Shown: positions 7,776 through 15,246, counted from the stretch's first letter. The stretch is DNA of 21,364 bases from an uncultured bacterium (GCA_949286295.1 CASECK010000003.1:1-21364); one strand, 5' to 3'. Numbers and translations are program-made. Notes: generated by a model not told the origin, from the letters alone.

Positions 7776-9590
7776 TCAATAGGCCAAAGCCTTGTAGCCG
7801 CGTCTGGGGTCAGCGCCGGCATAGAAGATTCCGTTTTCACGGTCCAGATAGATGGCAGCAATACCGCCAACAGCCATATTGTAGTCCCCAACGTCGTTCA
7901 TCTCATAGCCCAGGGCCTCCAGGTCGGCGACCAAAGAGGCATCAAAGCGCGGCTGCTCGATGGAAATCGTGGCGGGCGAACTGGCACCGGAACGGTTGAT
8001 CGCCATAGCGCGGGGATAGTTGATGGCCTGCTGAATGTTCATATCATACAGCAACACATTGTTGATAATGGTCGCAACTGCGGGCGGGATGGCCAGAGAG
8101 CCGGGGGAACCAACCGCCATAATGGGGTTGCCCTCGGAATCCAGGACCAGGGAGGGGGAAATGGTGGAGCGCACGCGCTTACCGGGCATCACATAGTCGG
8201 GGCTGTCCGGATTCTCATGGTCCAGGTTACCGATGTGGCTGTTGTAGTAGAAGCCCAGGCCAGGAGCCATGAATTTGCAGCCCCAGCCGTTGCCCAGTGT
8301 GTTGGTGGTGGACACGATGTTTCCGTACTCGTCAATGACGGCGATATGGGTGGTGTGCTGGCTGTCTTCTGCCGTAGCCTCCAGCTTGGTAACAGGCAGG
8401 TCAGTCTGGGGCACGGTTTCCATCGCCTTCATGTTATCCATGGTAATCAGTTCGGCACGCTCTGCGGCGTACTCCTTGGAAATCATCTCGTCAATGGGCA
8501 GGTCGAAGAAAGCCGGGTCGCCGATATAGGTGTAAGAATCCACCAGGCCAATGCGGCAAGCCTCGTTGAAGATATAGTGATACTCCAGGCTGTCGCGGTC
8601 ATACTGGGCGATGTCCATCTCTTCCATGATGTTCAGCATCAGCAGCAGCCAGTCGCCGCCGTTGGACGGAGGCGGAACCGTGACGACCTCATAGCCGTAG
8701 TAAGTGCCGCGGATGGGTTCGCGCTCAGCCACAGTGTAAGAGGCCAAGTCCTCCATAGCCATCAGGCTGCCGTTAGCCTGAAGGCCCTCCACCATCTTCT
8801 GGGCCAGCTCGCCGGTATAGAACTCCTCGATACCGCCGTCAGAGATGGCCTGCAAGGTGTCGGCCAAGGGCTCGTTCTTGAAGATATCACCAGCGGAATA
8901 GGGGATGCCATCGTTGGTGTAAATGGCCAGGGCCTCTTCGCTGAAGTTGTCATAGTTATCCATAATCGCGGTGGCCAGGCGCTCCTCCATGGGGAAGCCC
9001 TCACGGGCCAGCTTAATGGCGGGAGCCATGACTTCCTCGCGGCTCATGGTGCCGTATTTCTCCAGGGCGGTCAGCAGACCCATAACCTGGCCGGGCACCG
9101 CGGCATTTTTCGCCGTGGCCGAATCGGTCTCCGGATTGTACCAACCAGGCTGAACAGCCACGGGCACGGTCTCCATGTACTCCAGAACCTCATAGTCATG
9201 AGAATCGGCCAGATAAATAGTCATCATACCGCAGCCGCCAATGCCGCTCAGGTTGGGTTCGCAGACACCTACCGCAAAGGCAGTGGCCACGGCGGCGTCC
9301 ACAGCGTTGCCGCCAGCTTCCAGAATCTCCAGGCCCGCCTGAGACGCATACAGGCTGCCGCTGGAGACGCCGCCATGCTGTCCGATAGCTCCGTTGCCAA
9401 ACTCGTCCCCCTCCATGGTGTCGGGAATTTGGGGAGTGTCAGGCTCAGAAGTACCGGGGGTGCCGCTGCTGGCAGGGGGATTGCTGCTGGCAGCAGGTTC
9501 CTGCGGAGCGCAGCCTGCAACCATGGACAGCATCATCGCAGCAGACAAAATCAGTGCGCCGATTTTGGCCATTGTGCTTGTTCTTTTCAT
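7776..9590 (-). CDS. ggt: Gamma-glutamyltransferase-like lipoprotein (Ntn hydrolase)
   Basis: 604 residues from ATG at 9590 (ribosome site AAGGAGGAG). The frame stays open 138 bases upstream, but the signal peptide with lipobox VAGC (Cys27) fixes this start. A Ser/Pro linker precedes the GGT fold: GNAVDAAVATAFAVGVCEPN (94-113), GIGGCG (116-121), PPPSNGG (306-312), the self-cleavage/nucleophile motif HTTH (Thr413 expected catalytic), and GSPGS near the C-terminus. GGTs cleave or transfer gamma-glutamyl groups after autoprocessing into two chains. Next to a PGA synthesis operon, it could trim or anchor PGA as B. subtilis GGT and B. anthracis CapD do. Two residues that hold the gamma-glutamyl end in E. 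coli GGT look replaced: Arg114 by Met139, and Asp433 by Asn. Substrate is therefore uncertain. It has its own promoter and comes before the permease cassettes. Confidence 0.88.
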   Translation of the reverse strand: MKRTSTMAKIGALILSAAMMLSMVAGCAPQEPAASSNPPASSGTPGTSEPDTPQIPDTMEGDEFGNGAIGQHGGVSSGSLYASQAGLEILEAGGNAVDAAVATAFAVGVCEPNLSGIGGCGMMTIYLADSHDYEVLEYMETVPVAVQPGWYNPETDSATAKNAAVPGQVMGLLTALEKYGTMSREEVMAPAIKLAREGFPMEERLATAIMDNYDNFSEEALAIYTNDGIPYSAGDIFKNEPLADTLQAISDGGIEEFYTGELAQKMVEGLQANGSLMAMEDLASYTVAEREPIRGTYYGYEVVTVPPPSNGGDWLLLMLNIMEEMDIAQYDRDSLEYHYIFNEACRIGLVDSYTYIGDPAFFDLPIDEMISKEYAAERAELITMDNMKAMETVPQTDLPVTKLEATAEDSQHTTHIAVIDEYGNIVSTTNTLGNGWGCKFMAPGLGFYYNSHIGNLDHENPDSPDYVMPGKRVRSTISPSLVLDSEGNPIMAVGSPGSLAIPPAVATIINNVLLYDMNIQQAINYPRAMAINRSGASSPATISIEQPRFDASLVADLEALGYEMNDVGDYNMAVGGIAAIYLDRENGIFYAGADPRRGYKALAY

Positions 9591-9782
9591 GTGCTCTCCT
9601 CCTTCAAATTGAGTTTGTTCCGCTTGCTCTCTTCTTTTGACTCCACAGACAAATGCTTCCTGTGACCGCTCTCCTTGCACAGCCACAGGTGACCGCTTCA
9701 CTCCTCCTTCCCAATACAGCCTTCTCAAGCCACCGGCACGCCGTTTCTTTTTGCCGGTTTGTTGTGTTTTTGTACATATATG

Positions 9783-9811
9783 ATGATATACCAGCAGGCT
9801 CTTCTGTTCAA
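9783..9811 (-). promoter_or_regulatory. Sigma-A type promoter of ggt
   Basis: Minus strand: -35 TTGAAC (9806-9811), 17-base spacer, -10 TATCAT (9783-9788). The leader to the ggt start is about 185 bases. Upstream DNA is strongly AT-rich, which fits an active promoter. Confidence 0.65.
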
Positions 9812-10103
9812 TTTTTTCTCTTTTTTATCTGAGTGAAACTGTATTTTTTTCAAATTTCTTTTCGCATTTTCGGCATTTTTCTTTGTATTTTGTTTTATTT
9901 TTTTAATTTTATCCGGTGTAATTACACTATTATGCCGCTTTTGCTGTTATATTCAAAACTTTTTAGCAAGTTAGTACTTTTTTGTGAAATAGCCTGTCCC
10001 ATCGTTTTATCCGTCATGAAATATTTTCTCTACTATCCTTCATTCTTCGATGGCCTTTGCCCTATTTCTCCGCCATATTAACGCTCTTCCGCTTTTTGCA
10101 AAG
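9812..10103. promoter_or_regulatory. AT-rich intergenic control region before ggt
   Basis: About 290 bases of markedly AT-rich DNA in an otherwise GC-rich window, with no credible gene. It holds a perfect 12-bp palindrome GTGTAATTACAC (9916-9927) and, on the minus strand, two adjacent AAAATGC boxes (9859-9879). Either could bind the response regulator encoded next door, but that is inference. Confidence 0.45.
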
Positions 10104-10133
10104 AAAAAAGGCCCCCAGCCACCGCCAGGGACC
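10104..10133 (-). terminator. Rho-independent terminator of the pgs operon
   Basis: Minus strand: GGTCCC pairs with GGGGCC (one G-T pair), followed directly by six T (complement of 10104-10109). It begins seven bases after the response regulator stop, closing the pgsB-pgsC-pgsW-regulator unit. Confidence 0.75.
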
Positions 10134-10140
10134 CGCCTGC

Positions 10141-10773
10141 CTATTCCATTGTTCCAGTCAGCCTGTATTTCTGCTTGGGGCGGCCTATCTTGCCGTACTT
10201 CTGACTCACCTCCACCATATCGTTGGCCGCCATATACTGCAAATACCGATAGGTGGTCTGATACGCCAGCCCCGTCTCCTCCGCGATGGTCTCCACCGGC
10301 AGCGGGTCCCGGGCCTTCTTCAGGCACCCCACAATCAGCTCCAGCGTCCCCCGGCCAATCCCCTTCGCCAGCTCCTCGTTGCCCTGCCGGCTCTCCATCA
10401 GACGGATATGTAGCTTGATGCGGGAAATGATGTCCAGCGCCTTCACCGGCTTGAGGATAAAATCCGTGGCTCCAGCCTCCAAAAACGCGTCCGCCACCTC
10501 CTGGTTGTCCTCCACCGTGAACACCAGCAGCGGCACCCGGGTGTTCTCCTTGCGCAGCATCCGCACGCCCTTCACCCCATTGATTTTGGGCAGATGGTAG
10601 TCCATGACCACCAGGTCCGGGCGGTGCTGCCGGAATTTCCGCAGCCCCTCTTCCACGTCGCCGGCGGAAATGGCCTCCCACCCCTGGCACTCAAACACCG
10701 CCTTCAGGGCGTACTGAATCTGTTCCTCGTCGTCAATGGTCAAAATCCGCAGGGGACGGCTATGCTTTTCCAT
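10141..10773 (-). CDS. Response regulator, CitB/DcuR-like, orphan
   Basis: 210 residues from ATG at 10773 (GGGAGGAAG before it; an earlier in-frame start would add 24 arginine-rich residues inside pgsW). Receiver domain residues 8-125: acidic pair Asp14-Asp15, phospho-acceptor Asp58 in VVMDYHLP, Thr86 and Lys108 in ILKPVK. The C-terminal part (about 140-205) carries a winged-helix-like segment, VETIAEETGLAYQTTYRYLQ, and a basic GRPKQKYRL wing, as in the CitB/DcuR group that controls citrate and C4-dicarboxylate genes. It starts 11 bases after pgsW and is last in the operon. No histidine kinase is in the window, so its partner is elsewhere. Likely targets are the pgs operon itself or the ggt/permease genes. 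Confidence 0.85.
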   Translation of the reverse strand: MEKHSRPLRILTIDDEEQIQYALKAVFECQGWEAISAGDVEEGLRKFRQHRPDLVVMDYHLPKINGVKGVRMLRKENTRVPLLVFTVEDNQEVADAFLEAGATDFILKPVKALDIISRIKLHIRLMESRQGNEELAKGIGRGTLELIVGCLKKARDPLPVETIAEETGLAYQTTYRYLQYMAANDMVEVSQKYGKIGRPKQKYRLTGTME

Positions 10774-10784
10774 ACTTCCTCCCT

Positions 10785-11891
10785 CTATCCGTCGCCGCCG
10801 GAATCCGGCAGGCATCTCGTTCCTCTTCTCTTCTCCCGGGCGCACAGCCCCAGCAGGACCGCCGCCGCCAACACGCCCGCCGCGATGGGCTGCGGCGGAT
10901 AGCGCAGCTGGTAGTATACCCCGCTCTCCCCCGGCTCAGGCCACTGAACCGGGTCGTAGGGCATATCGTACTCTGACACCAGCTGTTTCACATTCAGCAG
11001 GTTGATGACCGGTATTCCCCCGGCCAGATACCGCTGCACCAGGCCGCTGTCCTCCACCAGGCGGACCCGCCGCCCAGGCTCCAGAAGCCCCTGGCCCAGG
11101 CCGATGCCCACCTCGCCCCGGCCCATGGAGGTCACGTTGCCCCCCACCGCCACAAAGCAGTCGATGGGCCCCAGCTGGCGGTACAGCGCCTGACGCCGCG
11201 CCAGGTTCTTCTGATAGTCCGGCTCCTCCATCAGCTCCAGCCCGGCCGCCCGCAGCCGGGCGGAAATCTCCTCCACCAGGGCCGGTTCCATGCCTCCGCC
11301 CACGTCCTGGCCGCCGCCCAGGGTGACCAGGGCGCTGTCTGTCTCCAGCACCTCGTCCTCCACCAGGCGGTGGGCCATCTCGGGAAAGGTCAGCCTCGGG
11401 TCGTTGGCCCCGTAGGTGGACGCCCCCACCGAGGAGATGTAAATCAGCTTCAGCCCCATCACCTGGCAGGCGGCAATCACCGCCAGGTCCATGGCCGGAA
11501 AGGAGCCGGAAAAGCCCGCGCCCACCGTGTCCCCCGGCTCCAGGCCCGCCTGGCTGAGCAGCCGGACGCACAGCGCGCCCATGTCGGGCCAGGCGGTGGT
11601 CCGTTTGGCCTCAATGGCGCCCAGGGTGGTGGTGATGCCGGTGTAGCTCTCTCCTATCAGGCCTGTCTGGTGGTGGTCCAGCTCGCTCAGGGGGATTCCC
11701 AGCTCCTCCCGGTAGCCCCGCACCCGCCGGAAGCACTCCTCCAGCAGGCGGGCAGCCTCCAGCTGGGCGTCCGCGCAGGGGGTGCGGACCCTGGTCCGCC
11801 CCGCCCAGGCCGCCGCCAGGGCGCAGCCCACCGCTACGCAGCAGGCCAGCAACAGGGCCACTATCCGCCGCTGTCTGTCTCTTCTGCTCAT
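10785..11891 (-). CDS. pgsW: Poly-gamma-glutamate system protein PgsW
   Basis: 368 residues if the ATG overlapping the pgsC stop (ATGA at 11888-11891) is used; an in-frame ATG nine codons earlier is possible. A helix at about residues 10-31 and another at about 335-351 enclose an extracytoplasmic domain. Notable segments are TGITTTLGAIEAKRTT (84-99), GDTVGAGFSGSFPAMD (120-135), TLGGGQDVGGGMEP (190-203) and FVAVGGNVTSMGRGEVG. This pattern is that of the poly-gamma-glutamate system protein family found beside pgsB/pgsC. Its biochemical role is not established; it may replace PgsA (CapA), which is absent here. Confidence 0.85.
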   Translation of the reverse strand: MSRRDRQRRIVALLLACCVAVGCALAAAWAGRTRVRTPCADAQLEAARLLEECFRRVRGYREELGIPLSELDHHQTGLIGESYTGITTTLGAIEAKRTTAWPDMGALCVRLLSQAGLEPGDTVGAGFSGSFPAMDLAVIAACQVMGLKLIYISSVGASTYGANDPRLTFPEMAHRLVEDEVLETDSALVTLGGGQDVGGGMEPALVEEISARLRAAGLELMEEPDYQKNLARRQALYRQLGPIDCFVAVGGNVTSMGRGEVGIGLGQGLLEPGRRVRLVEDSGLVQRYLAGGIPVINLLNVKQLVSEYDMPYDPVQWPEPGESGVYYQLRYPPQPIAAGVLAAAVLLGLCAREKRRGTRCLPDSGGDG

Positions 11892-12322
11892 ACCGGAAAC
11901 ACCTGCATTCCCCGCCACATCATGAACAGCGCCAGCACGCCCACCACCGCGGCCAGGGAGACCAGGGACTTGACCGGCCCCTGCCGCTCAAGCTCCTGGG
12001 CGATGATGCCCGGCACCAGCACGCCAATCATCCCCGGGTCGTAGGGCAGCACCCCGGAGCCGGTCACCGCCAGGTTCAGGGCGAACGAGAGCAAAATCAT
12101 GACTGCGAACCGCCGCCGGCCGTACAGAATCATCACCCGGCCCAGAAGCTTCCCCACCCCCCAGGCCGCCAGGGCAATCAGCAGGGTGTACACCACCCGG
12201 CCGGGGGTCTGAAGGCACAGGGCGATATAGCCGGGCACAATCAGGCCGGCGGGGGACAGGCCGGTGAGCTCCACAAACAGCAGGCTCAGCGCCACACCGG
12301 CCAGCACAATCTCATAGTACAT
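11888..12322 (-). CDS. pgsC: Poly-gamma-glutamate synthesis membrane protein PgsC/CapC
   Basis: 144 residues (B. subtilis PgsC is about 149), with four to five helices: VLAGVALSLLFVELTGLSPA at the start, then GYIALCLQTPGRVVYTLLIA, FAVMILLSFALNLAV and a final VSLAAVVGVLALFMMW. The typical PGLIVPGY-like segment appears as PAGLIVPGYIAL. PgsC forms the membrane PGA synthase with PgsB. The ribosome site GGAGGTGGGG and the start lie inside the end of pgsB (11-base overlap), and its stop overlaps the pgsW start, so translation is coupled through all three genes. Confidence 0.9.
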   Translation of the reverse strand: MYYEIVLAGVALSLLFVELTGLSPAGLIVPGYIALCLQTPGRVVYTLLIALAAWGVGKLLGRVMILYGRRRFAVMILLSFALNLAVTGSGVLPYDPGMIGVLVPGIIAQELERQGPVKSLVSLAAVVGVLALFMMWRGMQVFPV

Positions 12323-13442
12323 CCGGCGTCCCCACCTCCTTCACAAGCTCCATCAGCCGCTTGCCCGGGCCGGCGATGTTGCCCACGGCAAAGACCAGCG
12401 CGTCCGGTCCCACCCCGTCCAGCGGCAGCTGCTCCGCCCTTGGGAACAGCCGCACCGGCGTGTCCGGCAGACGGCGGCGCAGCTTTCCGCGCACCGCCTG
12501 CTGGGCGGCCCCTGTCAGCCAAATCTCCCCGGCTGGCAGGGCCTGGGCCACCAGAAGCATATGCTCTGTGCGGTAGCCCCGGTCGGGCCGGTTGTTGATG
12601 AGCAAAATCAGCTTCCTGTCCCGGTAGGCCGGCAGGGCGGCCACACGGCGGTATATCAGCTGGGTAGACTGGGGGTCGTTGGCCGTCATGGCGTTGACAA
12701 AGGCTCCGCCGCCAGGCAGGCGGTAGGCGGAGAGCACATAGGGGTCCGGGTGGTAGCGGGCCATCCCGGCCAGCGCCGTCTCCCGGTCCACCCCCACCCG
12801 CTGGCACACCGCCAGGGCCAGGGCCACATTTTCCGGAAAGTCCAGCGCCGGCAGGCGCCCGTCCGGCCGGGCCAGCTCCACCCGGCATTCCCGCGCGCGG
12901 CCGTTGCGGCGTATCCGGTCCACAAACTTCTCGTCCGCCGTGTACAGCACGCCCCCTCGCGGCAGGGTGCTGCACAGGCTGTCGCAGATTTCCTCCAGGG
13001 TGGGTCCCATCTCCTCGGTGTGGTCCAGCCGCACATTGGTAATCACCCCGATGTCCGCCCGCACCATCCGGTCCTGAGAGACCGCCTGGAGCGCAGGCGC
13101 CACGGCCATGCACTCAATCACCAGAATCTGCGCGCCCTCCCGGACCGCCCGGCGGACCATCCGCACCTGCTCCCGGATGTTGGCCCGCCCCCGGCGGAAC
13201 AAAGGCCGCTCCACGTTGTCCGTGCCGATAACCATGGGGACGCTCCCGGTGGTCTTGCAGAACACAGACCAGCCTCCGGCCCGCAGGCCGCCGTCAATCA
13301 GCCTGGTCACCGTGGATTTCCCCCGGATGCCGTTGACGTAGATGACGTGAGTCAGCCGCTCCCGGTCCCGCCGGACCTGCCGGTCCTCCCAAATCAGCAG
13401 GACAAACAGCAGAGCTGTCAGCCCCAAAATCAGCGCCGTCAC
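12312..13442 (-). CDS. pgsB: Poly-gamma-glutamate synthase PgsB/CapB
   Basis: 376 residues from a GTG at 13442, with AAAGGGGGG six bases upstream; this gives the short N-terminal helix seen in B. subtilis PgsB (TALILGLTALLFVLL). The reading frame is open 23 codons further, but that part is Pro/Gly/Arg-rich and precedes the ribosome site. The Mur-ligase-like ATPase signs are VNGIRGKST (P-loop, about 36-44), CKTTGS, VIECMAVAP (108-116), GVITNVRLDHTEEMGPT (132-148), FVNAMTANDPQST and NNRPDRGYRTE. PgsB activates and joins glutamate through gamma-amide bonds using ATP. First gene of the pgsB-C-W-regulator operon with its own promoter. Confidence 0.93.
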   Translation of the reverse strand: MTALILGLTALLFVLLIWEDRQVRRDRERLTHVIYVNGIRGKSTVTRLIDGGLRAGGWSVFCKTTGSVPMVIGTDNVERPLFRRGRANIREQVRMVRRAVREGAQILVIECMAVAPALQAVSQDRMVRADIGVITNVRLDHTEEMGPTLEEICDSLCSTLPRGGVLYTADEKFVDRIRRNGRARECRVELARPDGRLPALDFPENVALALAVCQRVGVDRETALAGMARYHPDPYVLSAYRLPGGGAFVNAMTANDPQSTQLIYRRVAALPAYRDRKLILLINNRPDRGYRTEHMLLVAQALPAGEIWLTGAAQQAVRGKLRRRLPDTPVRLFPRAEQLPLDGVGPDALVFAVGNIAGPGKRLMELVKEVGTPDVL

Positions 13443-13447
13443 GGGCC

Positions 13448-13475
13448 ACCCCCCTTTCCTCGCCCGGTGGGGGAT
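13448..13475 (-). promoter_or_regulatory. Hairpin covering the pgsB ribosome site
   Basis: In the pgsB leader, AUCCCCC (13475 to 13469) can pair with GGGGGGU (13454 to 13448), which contains the Shine-Dalgarno sequence; the loop is 14 bases. A second, stable hairpin (CCCGCC/GGCGGG, 13479-13493) lies just before it. This could limit translation of pgsB, but pairing of G and C runs also arises by chance in GC-rich DNA. Confidence 0.35.
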
Positions 13476-13509
13476 GCACCCGCCCCCGGCGGGCGCTGTT
13501 TTGTCCTTC

Positions 13510-13538
13510 ATTATAGCATTCTATCCCCCGCTTTACAA
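13510..13538 (-). promoter_or_regulatory. Sigma-A promoter of the pgs operon
   Basis: Minus strand: -35 TTGTAA (13533-13538), 17-base spacer ending in TGC (extended -10), -10 TATAAT (13510-13515). The leader is about 60 bases to the pgsB GTG. Confidence 0.75.
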
Positions 13539-13613
13539 CCGGCTCCTCCCCTGTCAGGGCCCTTCGGGGATTTATTCCCATATTTATCTCTTCTTCCTGG
13601 CGCTCATAGGGAA

Positions 13614-13642
13614 CGCGCCCCGCTGTGAAACAGCGGGGCGCG
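13614..13642. terminator. Perfect 12-bp stem-loop after the acetyltransferase gene
   Basis: CGCGCCCCGCTG (13614-13625) pairs perfectly with CAGCGGGGCGCG (13631-13642) around the loop TGAAA. It lies between the acetyltransferase stop (13757) and the pgs promoter. No T run follows on either strand, so it may be a weak terminator or transcript end protector. The rest of 13539-13756 shows no gene. Confidence 0.5.
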
Positions 13643-13756
13643 CCTGAACTCTCTGTGCGCTACGGCTGGCCGTACCAGCGCGTGAAGCGGTATGTTGACA
13701 CCTCACCGGCAAACCCGAGGGACCGGTAGCGCCAAACGGGGGGCCCGCAGCCGTGT

Positions 13757-14392
13757 TCAATCCACGATGCGCCTGATCTCCTCCAGATTCGCGCTGCACA
13801 AGGCTCCCATGTTCCGGAAAATCTTATCCGCGTCCCAGTCCCACCATTTGAGCCGCAGAAGGTAGTCCGTCAATTCCTCATCAAACCGGCGGCGAAGCAC
13901 TTGGCAGGGATTTCCGCCCGCAATCCAGTAGGCGGGAACATCCTTTGCCACAACAGAGTTGGCGGCAATGATCGCGCCGTCGCCGATGTGGACCCCGGGC
14001 ATGACGGTGACATTTTGCCCAATCCACACATCGTTCCCCACCACCGTGTCGCCCTTGAAGGGCAGCTGCTCCCGCGCCGGAGTATACCGCTCCCATCCGC
14101 CGCCCATGAGGTTGAAGGGATAGGCCGTCACGCTGTTCATTCTATGGTTGGCGCCGTTCATGACAAATTCGATTCCCCGCGCGATGGCGCAGAATTTGCC
14201 GATAATGAGCCGGTCGCCCAGAAATTCATAGTGGTGCGTAACGTGCTTTTCAGACTCTTCCGCGCCGTCTATGTCATCATAGTAGGTGTAATCCCCCACG
14301 ATGATATTGGAGCGGGTAATCACATTTTTGATGTAGACAATCTGCCTGAGCTTCTCATTTGGATAAATGCGGTTCGGATCTGGTCCTGTCAT
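13757..14392 (-). CDS. Vat-type hexapeptide O-acetyltransferase (streptogramin A acetyltransferase family)
   Basis: 211 residues, the usual Vat/XAT length. The N-terminus has DPNRIYPNEKL and VGDYTYYDDIDGAE, the middle has HVTHHYEF and IGKFCAIARGIEFVMNGANH with His83 as the expected catalytic base, and the beta-helix is marked by GDTVVGNDVWIGQNVTVMPG, IGDGAIIAANSVVAKDVP and GGNPCQVLRRRF. These are hallmarks of acetyl-CoA dependent xenobiotic acetyltransferases; proteins this close to Vat enzymes acetylate streptogramin A, but many chromosomal relatives have unknown substrates. Ribosome site AAAGGAGAG precedes ATG. It is followed by a hairpin and lies beside an AT-rich gene, which suggests acquired DNA. 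Confidence 0.88.
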   Translation of the reverse strand: MTGPDPNRIYPNEKLRQIVYIKNVITRSNIIVGDYTYYDDIDGAEESEKHVTHHYEFLGDRLIIGKFCAIARGIEFVMNGANHRMNSVTAYPFNLMGGGWERYTPAREQLPFKGDTVVGNDVWIGQNVTVMPGVHIGDGAIIAANSVVAKDVPAYWIAGGNPCQVLRRRFDEELTDYLLRLKWWDWDADKIFRNMGALCSANLEEIRRIVD

Positions 14393-14440
14393 CCGCTTTC
14401 TCTCCTTTCATAACTCCCGATGGGCGCGCGCCGTCCCCGC

Positions 14441-14472
14441 CCGCCCCGGGGCTGCGCCTATGGCCGGGGCGG
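14441..14472. repeat. GC-rich inverted repeat between the SAP-domain and acetyltransferase genes
   Basis: CCGCCCCGG (14441-14449) and CCGGGGCGG (14464-14472) form a 9-bp stem with a 14-base loop. It follows the SAP-domain gene stop (14501) on the minus strand and has no T run; it may act as a weak terminator. Confidence 0.4.
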
Positions 14473-14500
14473 CAGAGAGGGCATCGATTGCATAAAAGGT

Positions 14501-15142
14501 TCAGCCTTGCAAGGAATAAGGCCCCTTTTGTTTTTTATATTTTGCAATTAAATCCTTGTGTTCTTCCATGATTTCATAAGTATATATTTTAGGCATGGTA
14601 GACTCTCTGACCATCTTCCAAAGGACAGCCGCGGCCTTTAATTTGTTTGAATACGCATCGCTCCTATGGTCCGCGCAAAAATCTTTCAGAAATTTATTCC
14701 ACTCACAGGACGAATTGTCATATTTGGCATAATCTGAATTATGATAATATAGGTCCAGCAAATCTTTTATGGTAAAGTTTTCATCCTGCTCCCGTTTGAC
14801 TTTGCGCCATGCAGCAGCCATATCCGCATTAAATTTGAACTTTTCAATCCCTGTTAATTGAGAAAAATATGCTCTGAATCTGGCATTAAAGGAAAAGCCA
14901 CAAGCCAGTAACGGAGAGTCTAACGTTATTTCCTGGGCTTCATCTTTTGTTTTTATCGTTCCTTTTTTCGCGATTATATGCCCTTTGAAATACGCCTCAA
15001 TCGTTTTATTTAGCTCTTGTTTCGTTCCGGTGTGGTTAATTCCTAATCGCTTGCAGATTGCCGATAGCTCTTCCCGATACCAATAGTATCGGATAAAATC
15101 GCTATATGCTGTGATTGCTTCAAATTCTGGTCTATGTCCCAT
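14501..15142 (-). CDS. SAP-domain protein (DUF6434-like), AT-rich
   Basis: 213 residues. Residues about 22-52 (YREELSAICKRLGINHTGTK and on) look like a SAP helix-turn-helix, a small nucleic-acid-binding fold. The central part (LACGFSFNARFRAYFSQLTG, about 79-98, and AAAWRKVKREQ) resembles a domain I recall as DUF6434. No signal or membrane segment, so it is cytoplasmic. AGAGGTG precedes ATG. Its base composition is clearly lower in GC than all neighbours, and Ala/Arg/Gly codon bias is weaker, which suggests recent transfer. It ends 108 bases before the acetyltransferase start, so the two may have come together. Function unknown. Confidence 0.75.
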   Translation of the reverse strand: MGHRPEFEAITAYSDFIRYYWYREELSAICKRLGINHTGTKQELNKTIEAYFKGHIIAKKGTIKTKDEAQEITLDSPLLACGFSFNARFRAYFSQLTGIEKFKFNADMAAAWRKVKREQDENFTIKDLLDLYYHNSDYAKYDNSSCEWNKFLKDFCADHRSDAYSNKLKAAAVLWKMVRESTMPKIYTYEIMEEHKDLIAKYKKQKGPYSLQG

Positions 15143-15225
15143 AATACACCTCTAACATCAGTCCAATCAGCATTTTTACCTGCCCCGCCAGGGGCGGGAA
15201 AAGGACTTAAACCTCAGGTACCATA

Positions 15226-15246
15226 GCAAGCGGCCGCGCCGCTTGC
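15226..15246. repeat. Perfect 9-bp hairpin in the guaA-SAP gene gap
   Basis: GCAAGCGGC (15226-15234) and GCCGCTTGC (15238-15246) pair around a CGC loop. A weaker CCCC/GGGG hairpin lies at about 15183-15194. They sit between the guaA terminator and the SAP-domain gene; no gene is visible in 15143-15281. Confidence 0.45.

Noticed and set aside
9591..9728. Possible 46-residue N-terminal extension of the GGT-like protein
   Set aside because: It would bury the lipoprotein signal peptide inside the protein; the ATG at 9590 has a strong ribosome site.
9833..10081. Plus-strand frame rich in Phe/Tyr/Leu in the AT-rich gap before ggt
   Set aside because: The hydrophobic composition follows from T-rich DNA; there is no ribosome site and the promoter/operator signals overlap it.
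13584..13799. Small minus-strand frame between the acetyltransferase and pgs genes
   Set aside because: It overlaps the end of the acetyltransferase and a perfect hairpin, has no ribosome site and looks like low-complexity GC-rich sequence.
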